From: Actinoplanes teichomyceticus ATCC 31121
GTDB taxonomy: Bacteria > Actinomycetota > Actinomycetes > Mycobacteriales > Micromonosporaceae
Assembly: GCF_003711105.1 (NCBI RefSeq)
Contig: NZ_CP023865.1
Location: 5,543,001-5,607,000, forward strand
Length of the DNA: 64,000 nucleotides
Direction: 5' to 3'
The position numbers were made by a program, and so were the translations under genes. Shown piece by piece: positions 1 through 8,676 of this stretch. The first letter of the stretch is position 1. Every line of letters begins with the position of its first letter. The notes below the pieces were generated by a model, which searched no databases, was not told the DNA's origin, and saw only the letters and a list, made by a program, of their open reading frames with translations.

Positions 1-159
1 GCCAGCCTGATCTACGGCACCGCGGTGGCCGGCCGGCGCATCTCCCCGGTCTGGGGGCGGCTGCTCGACATCGCCGAGATCCTGCTGATCGTCGCCGTGG
101 TGCCGCTGGTCGCCTGGGTGTGCGGCCTCTACGGCTGGATCCTCACGGTCCGTTCCTGA
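1..159 (+). CDS. eccD: EccD, type VII secretion membrane channel protein (C-terminal fragment)
   Basis: The reading frame is open from the first base and ends in TGA at 157-159, giving the last 52 residues of a protein whose start lies upstream of the window. The fragment holds one long hydrophobic segment (AEILLIVAVVPLVAWVCGLYG) behind a basic stretch, as in the last transmembrane helix of EccD, the multi-spanning subunit of the ESX inner-membrane complex. The identification rests mainly on this segment and on eccE and eccB lying next door. It is transcribed toward the opposite-strand gene at 176-853. Confidence 0.7.
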   Translation, partial: ASLIYGTAVAGRRISPVWGRLLDIAEILLIVAVVPLVAWVCGLYGWILTVRS

Positions 160-175
160 ACCGGCCGGGCCGGGG

Positions 176-853
176 TCAGCCGGTCAGGCCCAGGTGCTGC
201 CGCTCGGCGGCGGTCGGGGTCAGCCACACGTAACTGGCCGAGTCGGCCCGCAGCGCGCCGACCATGTCCGGGTTGAGCACGGTCAGCGGCTCCACCGCGC
301 GTACCGGAAGGCGCAGGTTCGCCACCGCGACCGCGACCTCCTCCGCGGTCAGGCGGGCGAACAGGTGCAGCTCGGCGTCGGCGACCGCCCGGGCGTTGCT
401 GGCGGTCAGCTCGGGCAGGATGGTCAGCCGGGTGTGCCACGGCTGGTCCGGAGTGGTCACCGCCAGCGCGCCCACGCCCAGGTCCAGCACGATCAGCGCG
501 GGCTGGGTGGCGTCGGCCGGCACCGGCGGCACCGCGTTGCCCTCGGTCATCACCCACATCCGGTCGCTGCGGCCGGTGGCCCACTCGCCGAGGCCCTGCC
601 AGTGCGCGGGCGCGTCGGTACGCACCACGATCCGCGCGCCCATCGCCAGCGCCCGGAAGACCAGCAGGCGCCCGAGCGCCCACTTGCCGACCAGAGCGAC
701 CCGGCTGCTCTCCGGCCGGAACAGCGGCACCGTCGCGATGCTGCCGTCCTGCACCCGGCCCAGCACCAGCCCCGCGGGCCCGGCCGGCAGCGGCTGCACC
801 GCTACCGAACCCGGGTCGCCGGCCTGGCGCGGCATCACCGTGGTGTCACTCAT
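176..853 (-). CDS. Hypothetical protein of the ESX locus, downstream of eccE
   Basis: A 225-residue protein with no signal peptide or membrane helix that I can see. It begins ATG at 853 behind a clear GGAGG and follows eccE by 33 bases on the same strand, so the two are probably co-transcribed. The sequence alternates short hydrophobic strands (SRVALVGKWALGRLLVFRAL, ALIVLDLGVGALAV) with Ala/Val-rich helices and looks like a compact cytoplasmic alpha/beta domain. I do not recognise a family motif. Its position between eccE and eccD suggests an accessory secretion role, but that is inference from context only. Confidence 0.75.
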   Translation of the reverse strand: MSDTTVMPRQAGDPGSVAVQPLPAGPAGLVLGRVQDGSIATVPLFRPESSRVALVGKWALGRLLVFRALAMGARIVVRTDAPAHWQGLGEWATGRSDRMWVMTEGNAVPPVPADATQPALIVLDLGVGALAVTTPDQPWHTRLTILPELTASNARAVADAELHLFARLTAEEVAVAVANLRLPVRAVEPLTVLNPDMVGALRADSASYVWLTPTAAERQHLGLTG

Positions 854-886
854 CTCGACCTCCGGTCGTCGGGCGCGGGCCGGCGC

Positions 887-2095
887 TCACAGCGTCTCGG
901 CCGCGGTCGGGGCGGCCGCGTAGACCCCCACGGCCTGCTGTCCGTCGAGGCGGTGCATCGTCACCCCGATCTGGTCCGCGCGGCCCCGCACCCAGCCGCC
1001 GACCTGTTCCAGGCCGTCCGGCGGCGCGGCGATGCGCAGCACCCCGCTGAGCGCCAGCGCCCCCTCCGGCGCCGGCGCCATGCGCACGGCCACCGTGGTC
1101 GAGGTCAGCGGCGGCTGGGCTATCTCCTGCAGCAGGGCGCTCAGCGACCGCGGCGGGAGCCCGGTCAGCGCGTACACCAGGTGCCCGGACTCGCCGCTCA
1201 CCCAGCGTTCCCACTCCTCCTGCGGGGTGGCCGTCCCGGTCAGCCCGGCGGCGGTGGCGATGGCGGCGGTCAGCCCGGCGGCGTCCAGGACGCGGTAGTC
1301 CACGCCGCCGCCGCGCAGCGCCTTGCCGACCCGGCCGGCGAACGCCGTCAGCGCGCGGTGCACCCCGTCGATGCCGCCGCCGCGGGCCGCCGCGGCGGCC
1401 CGCGCGTCGCGCGGATCGAGCCGGACGACCACCCAGATCTGCCGGGTGGCCGGGACCGATTCGCCGTTGAGCAGTTCCAGGTACGACTGCACGGCCGGCG
1501 CCGACCGGTGCAGCAGCGCGCTCGGGCCGGGCACCGTGTGCACCACGATCTGCAGCGCGGACGCCGGGTTGCCGCCGGTGGTGACCGCCGCGAGCCGCTC
1601 CAGCACGGGGACCGGCAGGGCGTGCGGCGCCGGGCGTGGCAGGCTCACCGACATCGCGACGAAGAACCCCTCGCCGTCCTGCCCGATGCCGACCTGGTGG
1701 CCCCGGTCGGTGATCTGCGCGATCCGCAGGTCCGGGGCCAGGGCGGCGAGCGGCGCCGGGACCGAGCGGGTACGCGACCGCGCCGCCACCGCCGAGCGGC
1801 GGACCCGGCGCTTGAACCGGCGGTTGACCAGCAGGTGTTCGAACCACCAGCGCCCGTGCCGCCGGGCGAACGCGGCGCCCAGCGCCAGCGCCGATGCCGT
1901 GCCCACCACCGCGACGATCCACACCGGACGACCGAGGCTGAGCGCCACCGCGAGCGCCGCCACCTCCAGCGCCACCAGTTGACCGACGTACAGCCCGCCG
2001 ATGCGCCCGGACCGGCGGCGCGGCGCGGCGACCGGGCCGGCGGCCGGGGCCGGGTCGCTGCCCCGCGCCGGTTGCGCCTGGGTCATCGTCGTCAT
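887..2095 (-). CDS. eccE: EccE, type VII secretion complex subunit
   Basis: A 402-residue protein. The N-terminus is Ala/Pro/Arg-rich, then two hydrophobic segments (about residues 38-55 and 60-77) form a membrane hairpin, followed by a basic stretch (VNRRFKRRVRR) and a large soluble domain. This is the layout of EccE, the peripheral subunit that completes the ESX inner-membrane complex beside EccB, EccC and EccD. The cytoplasmic part contains the ITDRGHQVGIGQDGEGFF-type stretch usual for the family. It is transcribed divergently from eccB and followed by the 225-aa gene. EccC and the mycosin protease are not in the window. Confidence 0.85.
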   Translation of the reverse strand: MTTMTQAQPARGSDPAPAAGPVAAPRRRSGRIGGLYVGQLVALEVAALAVALSLGRPVWIVAVVGTASALALGAAFARRHGRWWFEHLLVNRRFKRRVRRSAVAARSRTRSVPAPLAALAPDLRIAQITDRGHQVGIGQDGEGFFVAMSVSLPRPAPHALPVPVLERLAAVTTGGNPASALQIVVHTVPGPSALLHRSAPAVQSYLELLNGESVPATRQIWVVVRLDPRDARAAAAARGGGIDGVHRALTAFAGRVGKALRGGGVDYRVLDAAGLTAAIATAAGLTGTATPQEEWERWVSGESGHLVYALTGLPPRSLSALLQEIAQPPLTSTTVAVRMAPAPEGALALSGVLRIAAPPDGLEQVGGWVRGRADQIGVTMHRLDGQQAVGVYAAAPTAAETL

Positions 2096-2417
2096 CCCCC
2101 GCGTTCTCCTTCTCTACCGCGCCCGGCAGTCCGGGGCCCTCATCGTAGGGAGCCGGCCGGGGACGCCACGACCCGCCGCACCGCCGGGACCGCCCGCGCC
2201 GCCGGGCGGCGCGACCACCGGCGGCGGCATCGGCCGACCAGGCCGCACCCGCTATGCTGCCCGCGACAGCCCGAAGCATCCGCACACCATAACGTCCCTG
2301 GAAGCGACGCCGTCCCGGGGATTTCCGCCCAGTCGAGATCCGCGCCGGTGGGGCCGCGACCGGATGCCGGGGCCTGTCGGCCCAGGCGCACTGGCGCAGA
2401 TCGGCTCGGAGGTGACC
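2096..2417. promoter_or_regulatory. Divergent promoter region between eccE and eccB
   Basis: This 322-base gap separates two genes that read away from each other, so it must hold promoters for both. It is very GC-rich on the eccE side. The only AT-rich patches are near 2251-2256 (TATGCT, a possible -10 for eccB) and around 2285-2295 (CCATAACG). I see no convincing -35 partner, no palindromic operator and no small gene. Confidence 0.4.
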
Positions 2418-3833
2418 TTGCGGACGCGGCGGGAACAGGTTCAGGCGTACCGGTTCGTGACGCGGCGGATCGTGTCCGCCATGCTGGCCGGCGAGCCGGA
2501 GAGCAACGACCTGCCGATGCGCCGGCTCGGGATGGCCCTGTTCGCCAGCGCCATGGTGGGCGCGATCGTGCTGGCCGGCATCGGCGTCTACGGCCTGGTC
2601 ACCGGCAAGCAGCAGGGGCTGTCCGAGCAGGCTCTGGTCATCGAGAAGGAGACCGGGGCCAAGTACGTCTATCTGGACGGCCGGCTCTACCCGGCGCTGA
2701 ACTACGCCTCGGCCCGGCTGGTGCTGGACAAGTCGGCGCCGGAGGTCCGCACCATGTCGCAGAAGTCGCTGGAGGGCCTGCCGCGCGGGCTCCCGGTCGG
2801 CATCCCCGACGCCCCGGACGCGCTGCCCGCGCCGTCGAAGCTGCTGCGGCTGCCCTGGCAGGTGTGCCAGAGCTCGGACCCGACGGGCGCCGGCGGCTCT
2901 AACACCCGCGCCGTCATCGGCCGGGAGCTGGCCGGGGCGTCCCCGCTCGGCGAGCGCGGCCTGCTGGTCAGCTTCGAGAACTCGTACCACCTGCTGTGGC
3001 ACAACACCCGGCTGCGGGTGGCCAACCCCGCGGTGCTGGTCGCGCTGGGCCTGTCCCAGTCGTCGGCGATCGAGGTGGGCCGGCCGTTGATGAACGCGGT
3101 GACCGCCGGTCCCGACCTGCAGCCGCTGGCGGTGCCCGGCAAGGGGGCGGTCGCCTCCCGGCCGATCGGCGGCGCGCCGGCCCGCATCGGTGACGTCTTC
3201 CAGTCCGCCGGGCAGTACTACGTGCTGACCCAGACCGGCCTGGCCACGATCGGCGAGGTCACTGCCCGGCTGGCGCTGGCCGGCGGCGGCACCGCCCGCC
3301 AGATCACCCCGGACGAGGTCGGTGGCGCGCTGGTGAACGTGACGGTCGAGCCGCCGGGCCTGCCGCCGGTCATGCCGGCGCTGGTCAACACCCCGGCCCC
3401 GGTGGCGGTCTGCGTGGTGGACCGGGACGCCGCCGGGAAGATGCCGGTGACCACCACCGTGGAGATCTTCCGGGCGCTGCCGGCGGAGCTGCGGGCCGAC
3501 AGCACCGAGGCGGTCGCCGCGCAGCAGGGCGCCCGGGACCGGGTGAGCACCGTCGACCAGGTGGTGATGACCGGCGGCCGCGCGGCCGTGGTGCGTGCCG
3601 TCGCGGGCCGCGGGGACGCCGCGGGCACCGCGGTCTACCTGGTGGTCAACGGTATGCGGTATCCGTTCGGCCAGCGCAACGGCGATGCCCGCACGGCGCT
3701 GGGGTACGGCGCCGTGACGCCGACCGCGGTGCCCGCGGCGATGCTGGCCCTGGTGCCGACCGGTCCGACGCTGGACGTCACGGCCGCCAAGCGGTTCGCC
3801 ACCGCGGCGCCGGCGCCGTCGGCCGGGTCGTGA
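2418..3833 (+). CDS. eccB: EccB, type VII secretion complex subunit
   Basis: A 471-residue protein. I place the start at TTG 2418 because GGAGG lies at 2408-2412 and the product then opens with the family hallmark RTRREQVQAYRFVTRRIVSA; a GTG at 2412 is the alternative but would overlap that ribosome site. One transmembrane helix spans about residues 38-60, leaving a short cytoplasmic tail and a large extracytoplasmic Ala/Val/Pro-rich domain made of repeated beta-rich units, as in EccB, the periplasmic-facing ESX core component. Two cysteines (in WQVCQSSDP and VAVCVVD) match the spacing often seen for a disulfide in this family. The next ESX genes follow on the same strand after about 140 bases. 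Confidence 0.9.
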   Translation: MRTRREQVQAYRFVTRRIVSAMLAGEPESNDLPMRRLGMALFASAMVGAIVLAGIGVYGLVTGKQQGLSEQALVIEKETGAKYVYLDGRLYPALNYASARLVLDKSAPEVRTMSQKSLEGLPRGLPVGIPDAPDALPAPSKLLRLPWQVCQSSDPTGAGGSNTRAVIGRELAGASPLGERGLLVSFENSYHLLWHNTRLRVANPAVLVALGLSQSSAIEVGRPLMNAVTAGPDLQPLAVPGKGAVASRPIGGAPARIGDVFQSAGQYYVLTQTGLATIGEVTARLALAGGGTARQITPDEVGGALVNVTVEPPGLPPVMPALVNTPAPVAVCVVDRDAAGKMPVTTTVEIFRALPAELRADSTEAVAAQQGARDRVSTVDQVVMTGGRAAVVRAVAGRGDAAGTAVYLVVNGMRYPFGQRNGDARTALGYGAVTPTAVPAAMLALVPTGPTLDVTAAKRFATAAPAPSAGS

Positions 3834-3972
3834 CCGGACACCAGCGCGGACACCGGGCCGGACCGGCACCTCGGCGGTCGCCCGGCTCGCGGCGATCCAT
3901 TAGCCTGACCCCTGCACAGGGCAAGACCACAGATCGCCGATGCGGTCGCGCAGATCGAACGGGGATGTCGCG

Positions 3973-4344
3973 ATGACCGACCAACGCACCAGAGTGGACG
4001 TCCTCTCCCTGGAGGACTTCCACAGTACGCTCACCGCCCGGCTGGCCGAGGCGGACTTCGTGCTGCGCAAGATCGACAACGAGTTGCAGTGCCGGCCACC
4101 GGAGCTGGGCCGCTTCGCCGACGGCAGCGCCGCGACGACGCAGTACAACGAGTTGCTGCAGCAGCACCGGACCCGGGCGCTGCGCCTGCGGGCGGCGATC
4201 AGCGCCGCTCAGGAGGCGACCAGCTCGATCATCGCGAACTACACCACCACGGAGGCGCGCAACCGCGCCAACGCCTCGGCCATCGCCGCGGCGCTCGGCG
4301 GGGTCGGCGCGGCTCTGCAGGAGGGTACGAGCAGCGATGTCTGA
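3973..4344 (+). CDS. Small helical ESX-locus protein
   Basis: A 123-residue, almost wholly helical protein beginning MTDQRTRVDVLSLEDFHSTL at ATG 3973; a G-rich stretch upstream (3961-3964) is a weak ribosome site. It has no WxG turn and no signal peptide. Its size and helical content recall EspC-like or WXG100-related ESX partners, which pair with a larger substrate. The stop overlaps the start of the next gene by 8 bases, so the two are translationally coupled and may form a heterodimer. I do not recognise a named family. Confidence 0.75.
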   Translation: MTDQRTRVDVLSLEDFHSTLTARLAEADFVLRKIDNELQCRPPELGRFADGSAATTQYNELLQQHRTRALRLRAAISAAQEATSSIIANYTTTEARNRANASAIAAALGGVGAALQEGTSSDV

Positions 4345-5620
4345 CGAGTTCTACGCCAAGTACTCCGGCGTCAGCCACGAGAAGCTGTACGCCGATCTGA
4401 AGGCCGGCGACCCGGAGCAGATCGACGGCCTGGCCGCCACGTGGTCGTCGATGACGCACACGCTGGCCGATCTGGCCCGCACCCTGGACGCCGACCTCGG
4501 CAAGCTCGCCGCGACGTGGGACAGCGCCGGTGGCGCCGAGTTCACGCGCCGGCTGACGCTGGTCTGCGACCACGCCCGGCTGCTGAGCGAGGAGTACCAG
4601 TCGGTCGGCGACGGCCTGACCGGGCAGGCCCGCTACCTGCGCGAGGCGCAGAGCAAGGCCGAGGACCCGGAGGAGACCGACGACAACGACCAGATGTTCA
4701 GCAACGCCGCCAAGGGCGGTCTGGTCGCCGGTCTGCCCGGCCTGCTCGTCGGCGGCGCCTACGGGCACCAGAAGGACAAGGAAGAGCAGGAGAAGGCGCA
4801 CAAGCGCATGATCACGCTGGTCGCCGGCCTCGCCGCGCAGTACCAGACGACCCAGGGCAGCACCTGGGACATCCCGCTGCGTCCGCCGTCGCCGGAGCTG
4901 CCCGGCACGATCGACAACGGCGGCGCCGGGACGGGTTCGGCCGCTCGTCCGGCCGGCGCCCGGGGCGCCGGGCTCACCGGCCCCGGCGGGCCGAAGGCGG
5001 ACCGCGACATCGCCACGCCGACGCATGCCGGCACGGGCCCGGGGACCGGTTCCGGCGGCCCGGCCGACACCCACCTGACCACCGCGCCCACCGTGTCCCC
5101 GGTCGACGGTCCGGGCGGCACCGGCCTGGCCGGCGCCGGGCCGGCCAGTGGTTCCGGCGGCGGCGTGGGCCCGTCGCTGACCACCGCGACCGGGACGTCG
5201 GGCGCCGGCGCGGGCAACACCGGCTGGTTGGCGGGCGGGGGCGGGCTCGCGCTCACCGCCGGCCTGATCGGCGGGTCCACGCTGGCCGCCAAGCCGATGC
5301 TCACCGGCGGCGCCGGGCCGGCCGGCGGCGCGGGCGGCGTCCGGCCGGTGTCGGCCTCCGGCGCCCCGCGCCCGGAGACCGCACGGGCGTCCTCGACCGG
5401 CTCGACCGGCTCGACCGGCGCAGGCGCCGGCCGGGGCACGGCCACCGATCTCGGTATCCGCGACGGCGCGCACGGCGGCCGGGGCAACGCGTCGTCCGTG
5501 GGCGCCGCGCGTGGCGCGCAGGGCCACCAGGACGAGGCCGACGAGCGCACCACCTGGCTGACCGAGGACGAGATGGTGTGGGGCGGCAACGACGCGCCGC
5601 CGCCGGTCCTGGGTGGCTGA
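4337..5620 (+). CDS. WXG100/PPE-like protein with a Gly/Ala/Thr-rich tail, probable ESX substrate
   Basis: A 427-residue protein. The first 110 residues are helical and carry two WXG-like turns, ATWSSM and ATWDSAGGAEF, typical of WXG100 and PPE helical hairpins recognised by ESX systems. A short Gly/Leu/Val-rich hydrophobic patch follows (about residues 128-145), then a charged KDKEEQEKAHKRM segment, and from about residue 190 a long low-complexity Gly/Ala/Pro/Thr/Ser tail to the end. The tail suggests a surface or secreted protein without an enzyme domain. It is coupled to the small helical gene upstream, and a strong terminator hairpin follows it. Confidence 0.75.
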   Translation: MSDEFYAKYSGVSHEKLYADLKAGDPEQIDGLAATWSSMTHTLADLARTLDADLGKLAATWDSAGGAEFTRRLTLVCDHARLLSEEYQSVGDGLTGQARYLREAQSKAEDPEETDDNDQMFSNAAKGGLVAGLPGLLVGGAYGHQKDKEEQEKAHKRMITLVAGLAAQYQTTQGSTWDIPLRPPSPELPGTIDNGGAGTGSAARPAGARGAGLTGPGGPKADRDIATPTHAGTGPGTGSGGPADTHLTTAPTVSPVDGPGGTGLAGAGPASGSGGGVGPSLTTATGTSGAGAGNTGWLAGGGGLALTAGLIGGSTLAAKPMLTGGAGPAGGAGGVRPVSASGAPRPETARASSTGSTGSTGAGAGRGTATDLGIRDGAHGGRGNASSVGAARGAQGHQDEADERTTWLTEDEMVWGGNDAPPPVLGG

Positions 5621-5638
5621 CCACTCCGGACGCCGAAC

Positions 5639-5676
5639 CGGCTCGCCCGCATCCGCGCGGGCGAGCCGTTTCGTTT
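5639..5676. terminator. Rho-independent terminator after the ESX genes
   Basis: A perfect 12-bp stem, CGGCTCGCCCGC at 5639-5650 paired with 5657-5668 across a 6-base loop, followed by TTTCGTTT. It sits between the end of the WXG100/PPE-like gene and the stop of the convergent ROK gene, so it can end transcription from the left. Confidence 0.85.
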
Positions 5677-6920
5677 CACAGCGACAGCAGTTCGGACACC
5701 TGCGGTGAGTAGGTGGCGTAGAGCACCAGCGCGGCGGCACCGACCACGGCGGCGTCCGGCCCGAGCGGCGACAGCTCCACCTTCACGGTACGGATGCGGC
5801 GGGCGAGCGTGCGGGTCGACAGGGCGTGCTGGGCGGCGTCGCGGAACCGGTTCTCGATGTGCCGCAGGCCGTGCCCGCCGAGCACGATCAGGTCCACGTC
5901 CACGATGTTGGCGACGTTGACCACGGCGGTGGCCAGCAGGTCGGCGGCCGACTCCACGATCTCGACGGCGAGCGGGTCGCCGTCGGCGGCGGCGTGGCGC
6001 AGCGCGTCGTAGTCCACGGTGGCCGGATCGGCGCGGAACAGTTCGGCGAGCCGGGAGTCGCGGCCGTCCCCGGCGGCCAGCCGGCGGCGCAGCTGCGCGG
6101 TCAGCGCCGCCGGGCTGATCAGGCTCTCCAGGCAGCCGCTGTTGCCGCAGTAGCAGCCGGGCCCGTCGGCCTGCACGGAGGTGTGCCCGAACTCGGCGGC
6201 GTTCATCGAGCCGCCGCGGTGGATCTGGTGGCTGAGGATCAGCCCGCCGCCGATGCCGGCGCCGAAGAAGAAGTACGCGAAGTTGGCCACCCCGCGGCCG
6301 ACGCCGGCCCAGCGTTCGCCGATGGCCGCGGCGGTCGCGTCGTTGTCCAAGGTGACCGGCATACCGGTGGCCTCGGTCAGCATCTCCTTGAGCGGCACCC
6401 GCCCCCAGGTCGGCAGCAGCGGGGGGATCACCAGCACGCCGAGCGACTGGTCGATCGGGCCGGGGGTGGCGAGCCCGAGGCCGAGCACCTGGTCACGGCG
6501 CAGGCCCGCGGCGGCCAGGACCTCGCTGACGATCTCGGCGACCGCCTCGGTCATGGCCTCCGGGTCGGCGCCGGGCGGGGTCGGCCGCTGCATGGTGACC
6601 AGGGGGTGGCCGAGCAGGTCGACGACGACGCAGGTGATCTGCACCGGGTCGAAGTGCACGCCGACGGCGAGGCCGGCGCCGGCGTTGATCCGCAGCCGGG
6701 TGCGCGGCTTGCCGCCGCCGTGGGAGATCAGCGCGCCGTCCTCGCGGACGATGCCCTCGTCGATGAGCCGGCGGACGATCCCGGAGACGGTCTGCGGCGT
6801 CAGGCCGGTGAGCTCGGCGATCTCCACCCGGCTGATGCCGTCGGCGTGCTGGATCTGGTCGAGCACGACCGCCCGGTTGTACTGGCCGACCTTAGGAAGA
6901 TTCGTCCCTGTTCGTCGCAC
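5676..6920 (-). CDS. ROK-family transcriptional regulator of the monosaccharide importer
   Basis: A 414-residue ROK protein. Residues about 15-75 form a winged helix-turn-helix (RVEIAELTGLTPQTVSGIV), and the rest is the sugar-kinase-like fold with the zinc motif CYCGNSGC followed by LESL. It lacks a convincing phosphate-binding DxGxT loop at the start of the kinase fold, and the HTH marks it as a XylR/NagC-type repressor, not a kinase. It is transcribed divergently from the ABC importer, and the shared region holds a palindrome overlapping the importer promoter. A sugar carried by that importer is the likely inducer. Start ATG is at 6920; no other start keeps the whole HTH. Confidence 0.9.
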   Translation of the reverse strand: MRRTGTNLPKVGQYNRAVVLDQIQHADGISRVEIAELTGLTPQTVSGIVRRLIDEGIVREDGALISHGGGKPRTRLRINAGAGLAVGVHFDPVQITCVVVDLLGHPLVTMQRPTPPGADPEAMTEAVAEIVSEVLAAAGLRRDQVLGLGLATPGPIDQSLGVLVIPPLLPTWGRVPLKEMLTEATGMPVTLDNDATAAAIGERWAGVGRGVANFAYFFFGAGIGGGLILSHQIHRGGSMNAAEFGHTSVQADGPGCYCGNSGCLESLISPAALTAQLRRRLAAGDGRDSRLAELFRADPATVDYDALRHAAADGDPLAVEIVESAADLLATAVVNVANIVDVDLIVLGGHGLRHIENRFRDAAQHALSTRTLARRIRTVKVELSPLGPDAAVVGAAALVLYATYSPQVSELLSL

Positions 6921-6965
6921 GCGTGAACCTCCATCGAGCCGTTACCAACATGATGCCGCCTCGCG

Positions 6966-7019
6966 TTGACTTAGTAAAACAATTGGATTTACAGTCCCGA
7001 CACAAGGAAGTTTGCTAAC
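6966..7019 (+). promoter_or_regulatory. Importer promoter with overlapping ROK operator
   Basis: TTGACT (6966-6971) and TACAGT (6990-6995), separated by 18 bases, form a plausible housekeeping promoter for the importer. Inside it lies the palindrome GTAAA-N9-TTTAC (6974-6992), centred on CAATTG. A further half-site, GTTTGCTAAC, lies at 7010-7019; its complement contains TTAGCAAA, close to TTAGTAAA at the left edge of the palindrome. A repressor bound here would cover the promoter. The AT-rich patch stands out from the surrounding GC-rich sequence. Confidence 0.7.
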
Positions 7020-7128
7020 GAAAACGGGGCCTGCCTCGACTCGAGCGACCCCGGCTGCTGCGACAGCCGCACGAAAACCAGCCGCCGGACGGCGACGAAG
7101 GTGTTCGTCGGCACCCCTGGAGGCGAAC

Positions 7129-8676
7129 ATGGGCGGCACTCCACCGTTGCTGGAGATGCGAGCCATCACCAAGGAGTTCCCCGGCGTCAAGGCGCTCTCG
7201 GACGTCAACCTGGTGGTCCGCTCCGGTGAGATCCACGCGATCTGCGGGGAGAACGGGGCCGGCAAGTCGACGCTGATGAAGGTTCTCAGCGGCGTCTACC
7301 CGTACGGCACCTACACCGGATCGATCTTCTATCAGGGCACCGAGAGCAAGTTCTCGGACATCCGGGCCAGCGAGAAGGCCGGGATCGTGATCATCCACCA
7401 GGAGCTCGCCCTGGTGCCCGGCATGTCGATCACGGAGAACATCTTCCTGGGCAACGAGCCGCGCCGCTTCGGCCGGATCGACTGGCAGGCCGCCAACGCC
7501 AAGGCTCTCGAGCTGATGGCCATGGTGGGGCTCAAGGAGGACCCGGACACGCTGATCAAGGACATCGGCGTGGGCAAGCAGCAGCTCGTCGAGATCGCCA
7601 AGGCTTTCGCCAAGGACGTCAAGCTGCTGATCCTGGACGAGCCGACCGCGGCGCTCAACGAGAACGACTCGCAGCACCTGCTCGACCTGCTGCGCGGGTT
7701 CCGGGAGCGCGGCATCACCTCGATCATGATCTCGCACAAGCTGAACGAGATCGAGGCCATCGCCGACTCGATCACCATCCTGCGCGACGGCAGGACGATC
7801 GAGACGCTGGACGTCAAGGGCGACGGCGTCGACGAGGACCGGATCGTGCGCGGCATGGTCGGCCGCGACCTGAGCAGCCGGTTCCCCGAGCACGAGCCGA
7901 AGATCGGCGAGGTGTTCTTCGAGGTCCGCGACTGGACCGTCCGGCACCCGATCTCCGCCGACCGGCTGGTCTGCAAGAACTCCAGCTTCAACGTCCGGCG
8001 CGGCGAGATCGTCGGCTTCGCCGGTCTGATGGGCGCCGGCCGCACCGAGCTGGCGATGAGCCTGTTCGGCCGGTCCTACGGCGTGCACCTCGGTGGCACG
8101 ATCGTCAAGGACGGCAAGGAGATCGAGCTCAAGACCGTGGCGGACGCCATCCAGCACGGCCTGGCGTACGTCAGCGAGGACCGCAAGGCCGTCGGCCTGA
8201 ACCTCCTCGACGACATCAAGACCTCCGTGGTGGCCGCCAAGCTCTCCAAGATCACTCGGCATGGCGTCCTCGACGAGGCGATGCAGTACCGCGAGGCCGA
8301 GGCATACCGCAAGAGCCTGCGGATCAAGACGCCGACCGTCGACGAGGGTGTCACCAAGCTGTCCGGTGGCAACCAGCAGAAGGTCGTCCTGGCGAAGTGG
8401 ATGTTCACCGACCCGGACCTGCTGATCCTCGACGAGCCGACCCGCGGTATCGACGTCGGCGCCAAGTACGAGATCTACGGCATCATCCAGCAGCTCGCCG
8501 ACGAGGGTAAGGGCGTCATCGTCATCTCCTCGGAGCTGCCGGAGCTCATCGGTCTGTGCGACCGCATCTACACCGTTTTCGAAGGGTCGATCACCGGCGA
8601 GATCGCCCGGCGCGACGCCGACCCGGAACTCCTCATGAAGCAGATGACCTCGATGAAGAAGCTGGCTACGTCATGA
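7129..8676 (+). CDS. mmsA: Monosaccharide ABC importer, ATP-binding protein (MmsA/XylG type)
   Basis: A 515-residue tandem-ATPase subunit that powers sugar uptake at the cytoplasmic face. The start is ATG 7129 with GGAGG at 7119-7123; upstream in-frame sequence is leader. The first ATPase domain has a full Walker A (GENGAGKST, residues 40-48), a degenerate signature ([14 protein letters not shown]) and Walker [12 protein letters not shown]. The second has a degenerate Walker A (GLMGAGRTE), an intact signature ([14 protein letters not shown]) and [12 protein letters not shown]. This pairing is typical of the xylose, ribose and multiple-monosaccharide class. The stop overlaps the permease start (ATGA). 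Confidence 0.92.
   Translation: MGGTPPLLEMRAITKEFPGVKALSDVNLVVRSGEIHAICGENGAGKSTLMKVLSGVYPYGTYTGSIFYQGTESKFSDIRASEKAGIVIIHQELALVPGMSITENIFLGNEPRRFGRIDWQAANAKALELMAMVGLKEDPDTLIKDIGVGKQQLVEIAKAFAKDVKLLILDEPTAALNENDSQHLLDLLRGFRERGITSIMISHKLNEIEAIADSITILRDGRTIETLDVKGDGVDEDRIVRGMVGRDLSSRFPEHEPKIGEVFFEVRDWTVRHPISADRLVCKNSSFNVRRGEIVGFAGLMGAGRTELAMSLFGRSYGVHLGGTIVKDGKEIELKTVADAIQHGLAYVSEDRKAVGLNLLDDIKTSVVAAKLSKITRHGVLDEAMQYREAEAYRKSLRIKTPTVDEGVTKLSGGNQQKVVLAKWMFTDPDLLILDEPTRGIDVGAKYEIYGIIQQLADEGKGVIVISSELPELIGLCDRIYTVFEGSITGEIARRDADPELLMKQMTSMKKLATS

Noticed and set aside
194..2902. A 902-codon open frame on the plus strand
   Set aside because: It covers the 225-aa gene and eccE on the other strand and has low-complexity Arg/His/Gln-rich composition. 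It is an antisense shadow.
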